From Natronorubrum bangense (GTDB lineage Archaea; Halobacteriota; Halobacteria; Halobacteriales; Natrialbaceae), in contig NZ_CP031308.1 in assembly GCF_004799645.1 (NCBI RefSeq), positions 1 to 64,000 on the forward strand: a DNA stretch of 64,000 bases, in the 5' to 3' direction. A program made the translations under genes and the position numbers. Below, piece after piece: positions 7,111 to 16,110 of the stretch. The notes under the pieces were generated by a model. The model was not told the origin of the DNA, searched no databases, and saw nothing but the letters and a program-made list of their open reading frames with translations. Every line of letters begins with the position of its first letter. Position 1 is the stretch's first letter.

Positions 7111-8314
7111 TCCCACCAGTTATACGCACGTCTACTGGTGCGTCTCCGCTCCCCGACGTGGGCGAAGAACGGAGTCTGTGTTTTCGCTTCCGGGCGTAGC
7201 GTAGCCCGATATTCTTCGCTGCATTGTAGTCCGCGTTCACCTCGTAGCCGCACTTCTGGCACTCGAAGTGTTTTCCGTGGCGGTTGTTCTCATGCGTGAA
7301 CCCACAGTCCGTCCGAGAACAGCGTTGGGACGTGTGCTTCGGCGCGACTTGCTCCACGGCGACGCCCTGTTCGACCGCTTTGTACCCGACGTACTCGACG
7401 AGGCGTCGGAACGCCCAGATGTGGTGCCACTTCGCCTGCGGAAGCCGCTTGCGGATGTCCGTTAGATCCTCGAACACAATCACGCCACATCCGTTCTCGA
7501 CGGCTTCCGAAACGATCTCGTTGGCAACCGTGTGGATGTACTGTTTCCGCCATGCTTCTTCGCGCTTGCCGAGGCGAAGCAGGGCGTTGTGCGCGGCTTG
7601 CGTGCCGCGCTGTTGCATCTCACCACGCCGCTTCTCGAACTCACGGCACCAGTGGTCATACTCGTCACCTCGCCAGAACGTGCCGGTCGAAGCCACTGCG
7701 AGGCTGTTAACGCCGAGGTCGATACCGAGGACTGTTTGGTGCTCAGTATCTTCCGAAACCTCGTCATCGTCCGAATCGTACTTCCGGGTTGTAATGTGGA
7801 AGTAGAACTCGTCGGTCGCCTTGTCATATTGGAGTGTACTCGCCCGGAACTCGTAGTCCTCCGAGAGAACGTACTGCTCGTAGGGCGTCGGGCTATCCGC
7901 CGGGAGTTCAAACTCGCACTCAACGCGCCCGTTGACAGTTGAGAGGGATACGCGGTCGCGATAGAACGTTGCGCTTCGCTTGTCGTAGACCATGCTCCAC
8001 GAGGTGAACTCCGGTTGGCTCACGCGCTTGCCCTGTTTCCACCGTTCAACGACGCCTTTCGTCGCCTGGACGGCACGTCGGATGGCCTCTTGAACGAGGT
8101 TCGCAGTGAGCTCAGTTTCTTCCCGCAGCTCCGCGTAGAGTGCGTCCCGTGCGGTCGTGTTCGCGGTAACGCAGTTCGTGTAGGAACGGTCGTCCCAACA
8201 GAACTCGGCAGCACGATTCGCACAGTGAAGAAACTGTCGCGCGGATTCGTGGAGGTCGTCGCTTCGCTCATCGGGCACGACGAGTTTGACCGGCGCAGTT
8301 CGACGCACCTCCAT
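7070..8314 (-). CDS. tnpB: TnpB RNA-guided nuclease (IS1341 type), copy 1
   Basis: A 414-residue TnpB. The RuvC-like residues are present: Asp in GIDLGVNSLAV, Glu in VIVFEDLTDIR and Asp in VNADYNAAKN. The zinc-binding insert has two pairs (CSRTDC and CQKC). The N-terminus (MEVRRTAPVKL) matches copy 2 almost residue for residue, and the whole proteins are clearly close relatives. TnpB proteins are RNA-guided DNA endonucleases that promote retention of their element. All key residues are intact, so activity is possible. The gene lies between the DUF3006 gene and the TumE-like gene, opposite to the latter. Confidence 0.88.
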   Translation of the reverse strand: MEVRRTAPVKLVVPDERSDDLHESARQFLHCANRAAEFCWDDRSYTNCVTANTTARDALYAELREETELTANLVQEAIRRAVQATKGVVERWKQGKRVSQPEFTSWSMVYDKRSATFYRDRVSLSTVNGRVECEFELPADSPTPYEQYVLSEDYEFRASTLQYDKATDEFYFHITTRKYDSDDDEVSEDTEHQTVLGIDLGVNSLAVASTGTFWRGDEYDHWCREFEKRRGEMQQRGTQAAHNALLRLGKREEAWRKQYIHTVANEIVSEAVENGCGVIVFEDLTDIRKRLPQAKWHHIWAFRRLVEYVGYKAVEQGVAVEQVAPKHTSQRCSRTDCGFTHENNRHGKHFECQKCGYEVNADYNAAKNIGLRYARKRKHRLRSSPTSGSGDAPVDVRITGGMLNGESYQPIAGD

Positions 8315-8521
8315 ATTTCAGATTACTACTTGACGGTTCTTATACTCTCGGGAGTCGGGTAGCTACTGTCGTGCGGTTGCGTCGTCCTTAGTCGGTTTCT
8401 GCTCACGGGCCGTAGGCCCGTTCGCACGGCTCGAGGGATCTTCGATCCCTCGCTGTCCTCTCCGACCTACTCGCTCGCTCCTTGAGGTCGGAGGCTCCAC
8501 CTCGAATTTTGCTGAACTTGG

Positions 8522-8797
8522 TTACTCTCGGTCCGACAACCTCGTCGAGAGACGATCGAGGCGCTCCTGTGCAGACTCCTTGCGAGACTGTGTGACTTCA
8601 GGGAGATATTCGACTTCGCGGAGTTCGTTCGCTTCAACGGCGATTTCGAGAACTGCCCCTTCGTGTTGAGCCGCTGGTGGTAGCATCGTTACGTCGACAT
8701 CGAGTTGGTCGACGGTCTCGTCGTCCTCTTCGAGCAAGAGCACCGCTGTCTGTCCGTCGACGATCCGATCGAGTGTCGCGGTGTAGGTTTCAGCCAT
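8522..8797 (-). CDS. DUF3006-like protein
   Basis: A 91-residue protein of the DUF3006 type: a short beta-barrel start (TATLDRIVDGQTAVLLLEED), a central acidic region and a helical end. DUF3006 genes are often found next to ComEC/Rec2-like MBL hydrolases, as here, where its start overlaps the stop of the hydrolase gene by one base. Translation coupling and a shared role are likely, but the function is unknown. The tnpB element begins about 20 bases beyond its stop codon without damaging it. Confidence 0.7.
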   Translation of the reverse strand: MAETYTATLDRIVDGQTAVLLLEEDDETVDQLDVDVTMLPPAAQHEGAVLEIAVEANELREVEYLPEVTQSRKESAQERLDRLSTRLSDRE

Positions 8798-9810
8798 TAG
8801 CCGACTAGTGGTGCTGCAGGCACGTCAACCGAGTGGGTGAGCGACGCTTGGGTGTCGTCATCGTCAGCTGGTTTCTCCTGGAGGAGATCCGAAGCATCAG
8901 TCGAGAATTCGTGTTCCGTCTCGAGTTCGACATCGCTCCCGTCAGTCGTGAGGATGACATCGCCGTGAACGGCGGTCCAGTAGGTCTCGATTCCTCGATT
9001 AGCGAAGTCCTCGAGAACCTCGTCGTGTGGATGGCCGTACTGGGAATCGTACGCACTCGAGATAATCGCCACGTCCGGTGTCACCTGGTCCATGAACGGC
9101 GTTGTCGAGGACGTCGTCGAACCGTGGTGGCCTGCCTGGTAGGCATCTGCCTCGAGTCGCTCTCCGTGTTCGTCGACCATCCGCTGCTCAGCGTCGGCTT
9201 CCGCATTGCCGGTGATGAGATAGGAGAATTCACCGAACTCGATGGAGAGTGACACACTGTTGTAGTGAAGGTCTGAGCCCGACCCTCCTTCAGGCGGGTT
9301 GAGGACATCGACAGTCGCGTCGCCGAACTCGAGGTGATCGCCGTCTTCGACGATCAGAAGTTCGACGTCGTGGCCGCCGATGTGGTCAGCATGCCCGTGT
9401 GTTGCGACGAGATGGTCGATGCGATCGATGTCCTGGTCCTTGAGGTACTCGATCACGCCAGTGCCTCCTTGACGCCAGTCGCCGGAGTCGATTAGCATCG
9501 TCTCACCGGAGGGTTCGATCAGGAGCGTGGCGTCGGCCTGGCCGACGTCGATGTGATGAATCTCGAGTTCGCCATCGACATCAGGACCATCACCTGAGTT
9601 GGGTTCATCGGCTTCGCTCTCATCGGTCTCCTCTGGATCGGTTTCGTCCTCATTGGCTTCTGTATCGTCTTCAGCGCCGTTCGGATCGACATTTTCGAGA
9701 CTATCATCTGTTTCTACTGTCGGCTCATCAGTCCCTACCCCAGTTCCATCAACACAGCCCGCAAGAACGAGCATTGCCGCGACAAGGACTATCAAGAGAA
9801 GGCGTTTCAC
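8797..9810 (-). CDS. Exported MBL-fold hydrolase, ComEC/Rec2 C-terminal type, lipoprotein
   Basis: A 337-residue protein with an N-terminal signal (RLLLIVLVAAMLVLAGC) ending in a lipobox-like AGC, then an Asp/Glu-rich linker to about residue 75, as in haloarchaeal lipoproteins. The MBL domain carries the metal motif THGHADHIGG and a downstream HHGS segment, the pattern of the hydrolase domain of ComEC and of secreted phosphodiesterase-like enzymes. It probably acts outside the membrane on nucleic acid or a phosphoester, which is an inference. The DUF3006 gene follows in the same operon. Confidence 0.8.
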   Translation of the reverse strand: MKRLLLIVLVAAMLVLAGCVDGTGVGTDEPTVETDDSLENVDPNGAEDDTEANEDETDPEETDESEADEPNSGDGPDVDGELEIHHIDVGQADATLLIEPSGETMLIDSGDWRQGGTGVIEYLKDQDIDRIDHLVATHGHADHIGGHDVELLIVEDGDHLEFGDATVDVLNPPEGGSGSDLHYNSVSLSIEFGEFSYLITGNAEADAEQRMVDEHGERLEADAYQAGHHGSTTSSTTPFMDQVTPDVAIISSAYDSQYGHPHDEVLEDFANRGIETYWTAVHGDVILTTDGSDVELETEHEFSTDASDLLQEKPADDDDTQASLTHSVDVPAAPLVG

Positions 9811-10150
9811 TACCTTTGTGATCGGTTATCACTACATGATCGTTCAGAATTCCATGAGGCAAAGCAGATATCTAGACGCTGAAAGCCCCTGACGCGCTCG
9901 AGTCCCGCGCCTCGCTGCGCGCCTCACAGGCTGTGGTCTTGGGTCGCCGGGGTTCCTCGAGCAACGGAAGACGCTTCGCGCCTTCCGAGCATCGCGAACG
10001 CAAGCGTTCGCTCAACGCGTCAGCCCCTTTCGATCCCACCCACGTGGACCAATGAGCTGGCTGTCGAGGGAGGTTGTTCCTTCCTCAGAGACGGCACGTC
10101 CCGCTCGACGCTTCTAATCTCCACTCACTCTCGCTCTTCGGATGCCAGTA
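9811..10150. other. Gene-free GC-rich spacer before the RPA 1 leader
   Basis: No coding frame is supported. The segment holds several short palindromes and a stretch near 10088-10110 (GACGGCACGTCCCGCTCGACG) that also occurs in variant form in the spacer before RPA-like gene 2. Confidence 0.4.
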
Positions 10151-10401
10151 TTAAGCGCGCTTTCGGTCATCGCTCGCGCTCAGACGCGAAAACGGCTTAA
10201 AACTGGCCGCTCGCTCCGGTTGAAGCGCCGCGCGCTACTGGTTGGGTCGAATACCAGTGCGTCTCGCTCGCGCCCTGACGGGCGCTTACGAAGGCGCGAG
10301 CGAGACGCGTGTGATGGATGAGTTGGACAGCGAGAGAGCCAGGGCTGGAGAGTCGTGGTGTCGGAAAGACGCCGAGTGAGCGCCTTTGGACTTAGAATCC
10401 A
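10151..10401 (+). promoter_or_regulatory. Structured leader of RPA-like gene 1 with competing hairpins
   Basis: ATTAAGCGCG near 10152 is shared with the second RPA copy and may be the promoter. A block near 10190 (GGCTTAAAACTGGCCGCTCG) is also shared. Then GTCTCGCTCGCGCC (10261-10274) pairs perfectly over 14 bp with 10293-10306. An inner hairpin, GCGCCC-TGAC-GGGCGC (10270-10285), uses part of the same left arm, so the two structures exclude each other. The same arrangement with changed bases precedes the second copy. Confidence 0.6.
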
Positions 10402-11250
10402 ATGTCTACTAAGAAGTCGGTTAGCAAGGTTGTTTCGGTCGATGAACAAGCATATGAGCAGGAAGCAGTTCCAGAGGGGCACGAGGACGTCGTCGACGAG
10501 ACTCCGGAGTTCCGGGTCACGGTGGAGATGGAGATTCAGGCGAAGGTCGATGCAAACCACCCAGACGGGATCGTCGATACAAGCGGGGATCGGATCTACG
10601 GCGTGACCTTGGCCCAGGAAGAGCGCATTCAGGCCAGAGAGGAAGAACTCGAGCGAATCAGTGTACAGGCGGCGTTCGGTCGACAGGAGGGACGAGCGGA
10701 GCGAACGAGAGCGGTGGTTGAACAGAGGTATCGTGATCGGGGGCCAGTCAAGGAAGTCGATCCTCGAGAGAAACTTGGACGAGCGAAGTTGGGCCAGATC
10801 AATCGGCAGGCACAGCGGTTGTCAGAGAACGTCACCGGTGGGTACACACGAGCGGTCATCGCGAAGCGGATTGCCAGTCGGGTGCTCAAGGGCGCGGATA
10901 TGTTCGAGGCAGTGATGGATACGAAAGAAGAGATGCAACACGAGGCAGGGACGATCGTGCCGATTGGGGACCTCGAGGAAATCAGGCGAGGCGAGGTCAG
11001 TGTTGAAGGTCGTGTGCTCGAACTGTGGGAGCCCTCGAGTCCGAGTATCCAACAGGTTGGGTTGCTCGAGGACGAAACTGGTCGAACGAAGTTCACGATC
11101 TGGGCGAAGAGCAATCAGACGATGGTTCGTGAGGGTGAGCGAGTACGGTTCAGGGCGGCGGCAAAGAACTGGTACAATGGGCGGTGTTCAATCGCTCTGA
11201 CTCACTGGTCGGAAATCGTCTTCCCAGAGCGCGGCCGCTGGTGGGAGTAG
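10402..11250 (+). CDS. RPA-like OB-fold single-stranded DNA-binding protein 1
   Basis: A 282-residue protein with an N-terminal acidic and helical region, then an OB-fold around residues 195-275 (VEGRVLELWEPSSPSIQQVG, DETGRTKFTIW, REGERVRFRAAAKNWYNGR) and a conserved tail FPERGRWWE. This is the arrangement of plasmid-borne haloarchaeal RPA-like proteins that bind single-stranded DNA during replication and repair. A paralogue at 23097 shares the same order and leader. The start ATG follows the leader and matches the start of the second copy (M-S-basic residues, then VSVDEQA). Confidence 0.75.
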   Translation: MSTKKSVSKVVSVDEQAYEQEAVPEGHEDVVDETPEFRVTVEMEIQAKVDANHPDGIVDTSGDRIYGVTLAQEERIQAREEELERISVQAAFGRQEGRAERTRAVVEQRYRDRGPVKEVDPREKLGRAKLGQINRQAQRLSENVTGGYTRAVIAKRIASRVLKGADMFEAVMDTKEEMQHEAGTIVPIGDLEEIRRGEVSVEGRVLELWEPSSPSIQQVGLLEDETGRTKFTIWAKSNQTMVREGERVRFRAAAKNWYNGRCSIALTHWSEIVFPERGRWWE

Positions 11251-11260
11251 CCGAACGAAC

Positions 11261-11270
11261 TTTCTTTTTT
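11261..11270 (+). terminator. T-tract terminator after RPA-like gene 1
   Basis: TTTCTTTTTT begins 10 bases after the stop codon. A similar T-tract followed by GCTnGGTGCC lies in the same place after the second RPA copy. Archaeal transcription commonly ends at such T-runs. Confidence 0.5.
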
Positions 11271-11587
11271 GCTGGTGCCCGGTTACCCACTACCCACCTC
11301 CCCACCCACCTCCACGTTCCGGGCTGCTCACGGCCTATGGCCGTTTCGCTGCCGGGCTTTCGCAAATATGTCTAAAATCACATCAGCTGAGTTCATTGAG
11401 TCCCTCAGAAGATGATAGGTACTGACTGCTGCATACAGAGAATGGATGCAGCAGGACGTTCGCTTTATTTCTCCCAATTGAGTTTGAACTACCCGGTATA
11501 GAACCTGCGAACTGAGCAGACTGGTTAGGACAAATAGCGGTTTGACCGTGAAGAAAGTATTTAGGTGTGTTCTCTAGAATCCTGAAC

Positions 11588-12082
11588 ATGAACCGACGCG
11601 CGTTCCTTGGTACAAGTGGAGTTATTCTCTCATCTTCAGTAGTTGGTTGTCTCTCCAATACTGACGAAATATCCTCTGAAAACGGGGACAAAGCAAGTGA
11701 TTCGACTGAAGAGAATTGGGAAGGTTCGACTCCGACACGTGACGAGTCTTCTTGCTCTTTTCACGCGAAGTTAGTGGAAGAACCACCGGAAGACGCCTCA
11801 ATAGTGCATGTTGAAGAAGAAAAGTTGGAGGACGTCGCTATCATAAACCGCGTTTTCGAGAAGGCGGGTAATCCAGATGAGTATGAAGGAACAGCAAAAA
11901 TGCGAAGCGGTGAGTATGAACAAATCCATGCCAGCCCAGACTCAACTGAAGAGTATGAAGAAGCGGTAGAAGCACTTGACTCTCTCCCTAGTTACAACAA
12001 CCTCGATTACCCTAGCGGCGTTTACCTAACCACCGAGACCGAGGGAATAGTAGCCGTAATCGCCGAAGTATGTCCACTTTGA
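11588..12082 (+). CDS. Tat-exported lipoprotein, unknown function
   Basis: A 164-residue protein whose N-terminus NRRAFLGTSGVILSSSVVGC has twin arginines, a hydrophobic segment and a lipobox cysteine, the usual haloarchaeal Tat-lipoprotein signal. The mature part is Ser/Glu-rich and then forms a small domain with no recognised family. The start at 11588 places the arginines at positions 3-4; an in-frame codon 21 bases upstream would weaken the signal. It is probably anchored on the outside of the membrane. No operon partner is obvious. Confidence 0.65.
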   Translation: MNRRAFLGTSGVILSSSVVGCLSNTDEISSENGDKASDSTEENWEGSTPTRDESSCSFHAKLVEEPPEDASIVHVEEEKLEDVAIINRVFEKAGNPDEYEGTAKMRSGEYEQIHASPDSTEEYEEAVEALDSLPSYNNLDYPSGVYLTTETEGIVAVIAEVCPL

Positions 12083-12179
12083 TTGATATATCACTCTTAT
12101 GTTTTGGTTTGGGAATTTCGGAAACATATCACATAATAACCCATCATTCGTCGCATTCGGTGATATAATATGTGTGTCC

Positions 12180-12262
12180 CCTGCACTGACCGATCGCTAC
12201 CCATTACAGATCGGCTCTCACCTCATGCCACATTCGCGCTATGAGTTCAGCAGACACTGAAC
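12180..12262. repeat. Imperfect repeat, left copy
   Basis: About 80 bases, starting CCCTGCACTGA and containing ACATTCGCGCT and TTCAGCA, are matched imperfectly at 16111-16190 in the same orientation. The two copies bound the nucleotidyltransferase/phosphotransferase segment. Confidence 0.45.
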
Positions 12263-12354
12263 GAACAATCCGATTCCTGTCAGAAACGACGTGACCGACT
12301 CAGAGGACGTATTCAACAGACAACCGGTATTTGAGCAGGTGTATACTACGCGAA

Positions 12355-12828
12355 TTACTCCTCGATGTATTCTGAGAGGAGATTGGCCCGTTCCGACCGT
12401 CCTAACGCCTCGTAGGCTTCAGCTTCATATTGAAGTGAAAGAACGGGGATTCGAATGTCATCGAGGTCGACAAATCTACGATGCTCGGATATATCGACCG
12501 GAGGCTCCCAAGTTCCATCGCTCTGGCGCTTTTGGATCGCCCCCATGACTTCCACACGAACGTCGTCGAGTTCAAATGCACCAAAGTGAGAACAAATCGT
12601 CTCCGTCTCTGAGAAAGATATTGGCTCGACGATCTCCTCCGCGAACAGTTTTTCAATCGCATAGGCACCGTCTTCAGTCGTCTGAACATCAATATCGTTC
12701 GGTGTCAACGGGACTCCTTGTAGCACGAAACTGGTACTGCCGGTAAGTGCCCACACATCCAAGCGGCCATCAAGTGTCGCCGAGAGCGTTTCGAGTGCGT
12801 TGAGGTACTGTTTCTCAATCGGGGGCAT
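12355..12828 (-). CDS. Nucleotidyltransferase-fold protein
   Basis: A 157-residue protein with the polymerase-beta-type motif: GSTSFVLQG, then NDIDVQT about a dozen residues later, supplying a glycine-serine and two carboxylates (DID). Later the strand DDVRVEVMG fits the third carboxylate position. Stand-alone nucleotidyltransferases of this size occur in MNT/HEPN and AbiEii-like toxin systems and in antibiotic modification, but no partner toxin is adjacent. The gene appears complete. Its substrate is unknown. Confidence 0.6.
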   Translation of the reverse strand: MPPIEKQYLNALETLSATLDGRLDVWALTGSTSFVLQGVPLTPNDIDVQTTEDGAYAIEKLFAEEIVEPISFSETETICSHFGAFELDDVRVEVMGAIQKRQSDGTWEPPVDISEHRRFVDLDDIRIPVLSLQYEAEAYEALGRSERANLLSEYIEE

Positions 12829-12975
12829 CTTCGTTCTACTGCAATCAGCATATCACAATAAGTGTGTTCTCGATACCGACCGATCTTCACTCTGTGACCG
12901 GTACACGCTGTGTATCTCTCACGGCTCGCTCAGCGTGTCCTGAAGCTGGCAGAAAGTGTGTGCAAGATACAGAGG

Positions 12976-15003
12976 CTGACGGCACCGTAGAAAGGGTATC
13001 CCATGAGTTATTAGAATATACTGAATAACTATCGTGCAACTTTGTTCTATAATCTCCATAAAGTATTTACCTAGGCAAGCCGTTAAATCAGTAACTTGGC
13101 TAATAACGTGTTCGAAGAAAATAATGAGCATCACCAGGAAAAGTTATTCTCACCTGTAAAAGACCTTCCACCCCGCATTGACGAAAAGTTACAGAACCAC
13201 TGGTCAACCCACTTTTACCAACATATTTTCACCCAGATAGATGAGACGAAGTTCGGGCGGCTATACCACGACGGGTATAGCCGTCCGAACAAGCCTGTTA
13301 ATGAGCTTGTTTCACTGGAGATCATCAAACACCTGCTCGACCTCTCTGACGAAGAGCTTGAATACGCCTACATCTTCGATTTTCGCGTCAGAAACGCACT
13401 GGGGAAAGAAACGCTCGGCGACAACATCTGTGAGAAGACATTCACCAATTTCCGCCGCCGGTTGATGGAACACGAAGAAGAGACTGGTCAGGATCTGTTA
13501 CACGAGGTCTTCGAAGATCACCGCAGCTACTTCCAAGACGAGTTTGAGATTGACGCCAGTACGCAGCGGATGGATTCGACGTTCATCGAGGCGAACATCA
13601 AGCAACTGTCCCGTGTTGATCTCCTCGCCAAAGTCCTCCACAACTTCCTGTGCGATCTCCCCAAGGAGATCGTACAGGAATTGCCCGCTGGTATCGACGA
13701 GTTCGCAGACACCGACAACCTGGAACTGTCCTACCAGCTTGAACCAGGCGAAATTCCAGCAACCATGGAAACACTCGCCGAGCATACCGCGTGGCTTGTT
13801 GATCGGTTCGAAGATGACGATGAATACGCCGAATTGGAGAGCTTTGCTCATCTTCAGCAGGTTCTCGACGAACAGTGTTATCGCATTGCCGAGTTCGAAG
13901 ACGACGAGGACGTGGACGATTCTGATGACCAGCGCCAGCCCGGTGACGACTCGTCACCGGACTGGCAACCCCTCCGAACGTACACTTCTCCCGAAGAGAA
14001 GACAGAGACTGACCAAAGTGAAGAAAACACAGAGTTATCCGGGGAAGACACCGATGACCGGTCCGATCACGTCGGGCTGAAAGAGCCCGACGCGATCGAC
14101 AGCGGCTCGTTGCAAAACCCACACGACGAGGAGGCAACCTACCGCTACAAGAACGGAGAGGATTACCACGGATACAAAGCGAATGTAGCGGAGACGTGCA
14201 ATGGTGAGAATCCATTCCGACTCATCACTGCGATTCGAGTCGATACCAACAACACGGACGACGGCGACCTCCTTGACGAGGACATACCGGAACTCTCGGC
14301 TGAGACAGGGCTACGTGACCTGCTCGTGGATGGTGGGTACACGCACAAGGAAGTAGAGAAGCGCTGCCGTGATCAGGAGATCACGCAGCACTTCTCTGGA
14401 ATCACAGGTCAACGACCAGCAGAGGAGAAGATGTCACTGGCTGCACCGGAATGGGACGGTACCAGAATGGTTGCGTGTCCTGCCGGACACGAACCATTCG
14501 ACCAGAACCACTACGAAACCGGTCGAATTTCTGGAAAAATGGAGAAGGAGTTCTGTGACGGATGTCCGCACAGAGAGAACTGTTTCGTCAAGGAACAACA
14601 GCAACACTACAGCTACGGCTTCAGAGAACGGCGGGTAGAAATTGCGCAGCGACGCAAGCGGTTAGATGATCCGGCTGAACAGGAGTTTCTGAAGTTACGT
14701 GCCGGAGCTGAGTCGTTGATCAACGAGATGTATCACAAAGACGGGGAGAAAGCGACGTTCACAGGGAAAATCAAGGTGAAAAACGGATCAATAGCGAAAG
14801 CTATCGGGAGAAACCTGAAGCGAGCCTCCGGATTCCTGGAATCGGAGGCGAAGCGAGAGAAATCGGCAGGATAGTCGGGTAAAAAATACCGTTTGTCGCT
14901 GTGGCTGGTGCTTCTGTAGTGGCGGCTCGCTTCTGATGAGATAATCACTGGTGATTGGGACGGGGTGTTCTTGTCAGAACACCCCTTTCTGCGGTGCCCT
15001 CAG
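12976..15003 (+). mobile_element. IS1182-type insertion sequence
   Basis: The terminal inverted repeats are CTGACGGCACCGTAGAAAGG at 12976 and CTGAGGGCACCGCAGAAAGG read inward from 15003; 18 of these 20 bases agree. The element is about 2.03 kb and holds one transposase gene. The flanks GAGG and AGTG do not match, so no target duplication is visible; the insertion may be old or rearranged. Confidence 0.75.
13096..14874 (+). CDS. IS1182-family transposase
   Basis: A 592-residue transposase. The N-terminal DUF772-type domain includes YSRPNKPVNELVSLEIIKHL, followed by a DDE domain with MDSTFIEANIK and VDGGYTHKEVEKRC. Near residue 470 a CPAGHE segment precedes a zinc-like cluster (FCDGCPHRENC). 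The predicted start is TTG; other starts would shorten the conserved N-terminus. The length is normal and no disruption is visible, so the gene is probably intact. Confidence 0.8.
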   Translation: MANNVFEENNEHHQEKLFSPVKDLPPRIDEKLQNHWSTHFYQHIFTQIDETKFGRLYHDGYSRPNKPVNELVSLEIIKHLLDLSDEELEYAYIFDFRVRNALGKETLGDNICEKTFTNFRRRLMEHEEETGQDLLHEVFEDHRSYFQDEFEIDASTQRMDSTFIEANIKQLSRVDLLAKVLHNFLCDLPKEIVQELPAGIDEFADTDNLELSYQLEPGEIPATMETLAEHTAWLVDRFEDDDEYAELESFAHLQQVLDEQCYRIAEFEDDEDVDDSDDQRQPGDDSSPDWQPLRTYTSPEEKTETDQSEENTELSGEDTDDRSDHVGLKEPDAIDSGSLQNPHDEEATYRYKNGEDYHGYKANVAETCNGENPFRLITAIRVDTNNTDDGDLLDEDIPELSAETGLRDLLVDGGYTHKEVEKRCRDQEITQHFSGITGQRPAEEKMSLAAPEWDGTRMVACPAGHEPFDQNHYETGRISGKMEKEFCDGCPHRENCFVKEQQQHYSYGFRERRVEIAQRRKRLDDPAEQEFLKLRAGAESLINEMYHKDGEKATFTGKIKVKNGSIAKAIGRNLKRASGFLESEAKREKSAG

Positions 15004-15032
15004 AGTGTAAGTTCAGCAGAGCATATCGGTTG

Positions 15033-15947
15033 TTAAGACAGGCTGTTCAATATTTCAGTGATCCAGTTATCGAGTCGCTCGGCAATGGCTGACGTTTCTT
15101 TTCGGCCGTGCTGGTTTTGCACGTACAGCGACTCGAAATAGTACACACCATTCAGGAGTGCGTAGTGGTGTTGTCGCCGTTCAAACCCATCCGGCAGCGG
15201 ACGGACCGACTCGTAGCTTTCTCGGAACGCGTTTCGAGCGTCACTCTCTTCTGCTCCGAACGCTGGGAACACCGTTCGCCAGTAGTCGTACTCGCCGGGT
15301 GCGGCGATCGCGTGCTCGAAATCTATCATGCACGCCACCTCCCCGTTGTCGACAGAGACGTGTTCCGGCGTAGCCCAGCCGTGACAACATACCGGACTGT
15401 CGGCCCCAGCGAACGCGTCCGGATGTCCATCGAGATACTCGATTACCTTGTCGACCACGTCAGCATGACCGTACCGGGCGAGGGTTGGACGACGGCTGCA
15501 AACGTACTCAGTTGCGGCGGCGTGCCACTCGTTGTGACTACGGATTCCAAGACCATCGTCTGGTCGAAACGCACCATACGTGCCGAGAAACGGAGCCGTC
15601 TCGTCGTGGAGTCTTGCCAGCCCACCCCCAGCGGCGCGCGCCCAGCTTTCGTCCGCATCTTGCTCAGTCTCGGGCGAGGGAGCGTCATCATGCCACGCGG
15701 CGACATAGAACTCGTCCTCGACGAGCAGCGTCTCCGGGACCGGAGTCGAGGTGTGTTCGCCGATGAATGCCATCACTCGCCCCTCAAATCCCGCTTTTCC
15801 AGTTGTGCCAGTATTCAGCTTGGTGACGGCGCGCTGGCCGTCGATGGTTACTTCATATACCTCGTGTGGCGGGACGTCGTGGAGTTGTCGGAGGACGTCG
15901 TGGCTGTCGAACTGTACTTCAAGTCTATTAGCGATCTCGCGTCTCAT
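15033..15947 (-). CDS. APH-like phosphotransferase with altered catalytic loop
   Basis: A 304-residue protein with the aminoglycoside-phosphotransferase/choline-kinase fold: a nucleotide-lobe segment (VYEVTIDGQRAVTKLN), SPVCCHGWATPEHVSVD at the catalytic loop, and CMIDFEHAIAAPGEYDYWR as the metal-binding segment. Typical members have HGDxxxxN in the loop; here the Asp is Trp and the Asn is His, so catalysis may differ or be lost. The start at 15947 is preferred because upstream residues come from a non-coding repeat. It could act on a small molecule, but no substrate can be named. Confidence 0.65.
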   Translation of the reverse strand: MRREIANRLEVQFDSHDVLRQLHDVPPHEVYEVTIDGQRAVTKLNTGTTGKAGFEGRVMAFIGEHTSTPVPETLLVEDEFYVAAWHDDAPSPETEQDADESWARAAGGGLARLHDETAPFLGTYGAFRPDDGLGIRSHNEWHAAATEYVCSRRPTLARYGHADVVDKVIEYLDGHPDAFAGADSPVCCHGWATPEHVSVDNGEVACMIDFEHAIAAPGEYDYWRTVFPAFGAEESDARNAFRESYESVRPLPDGFERRQHHYALLNGVYYFESLYVQNQHGRKETSAIAERLDNWITEILNSLS

Positions 15948-16110
15948 AGAGGTGACGCCACGTGACGGGTGACGACCGGTCGTACGTCGCACAGTGCTAC
16001 GGCTACGACCGAGTAGAGGGTACTCAATTTTCAATGGAGTAATAAAAAAATTCTGGTCTCGGTACACCACTGCATCGGTCGTCACCGACGAAGAGTAGTG
16101 CTGTGTACCC

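Larger units (their letters stand above)
6939..8502 (-). mobile_element. IS1341-type (IS200/IS605 family) element 1, tnpB only
   Basis: The element carries tnpB without a tnpA gene. Comparison with element 2 (31940-33413) sets the ends: the right end begins near GTAAACTACCCC and the left end finishes near GGAGGCTCCACCT. Both ends carry short perfect palindromes, for example GTGGGACC-GAC-GGTCCCAC near 6989 and GAGGGATC-TTC-GATCCCTC near 8432, which are absent at the same positions of element 2. No target duplication is expected for this family. Movement would need a TnpA supplied in trans. Confidence 0.7.

Noticed and set aside
7284..7942. Long frames opposite tnpB copies 1 and 2
   Set aside because: They are Arg/Ser-rich shadows of the tnpB genes created by GC-rich codons; both tnpB copies have them and no motif is present.
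11329..11349. GGCC-rich palindrome after RPA-like gene 1 considered as a separate ncRNA
   Set aside because: It is a single short hairpin of a type also found at the ends of tnpB element 1; there is no sign of a longer structured RNA.
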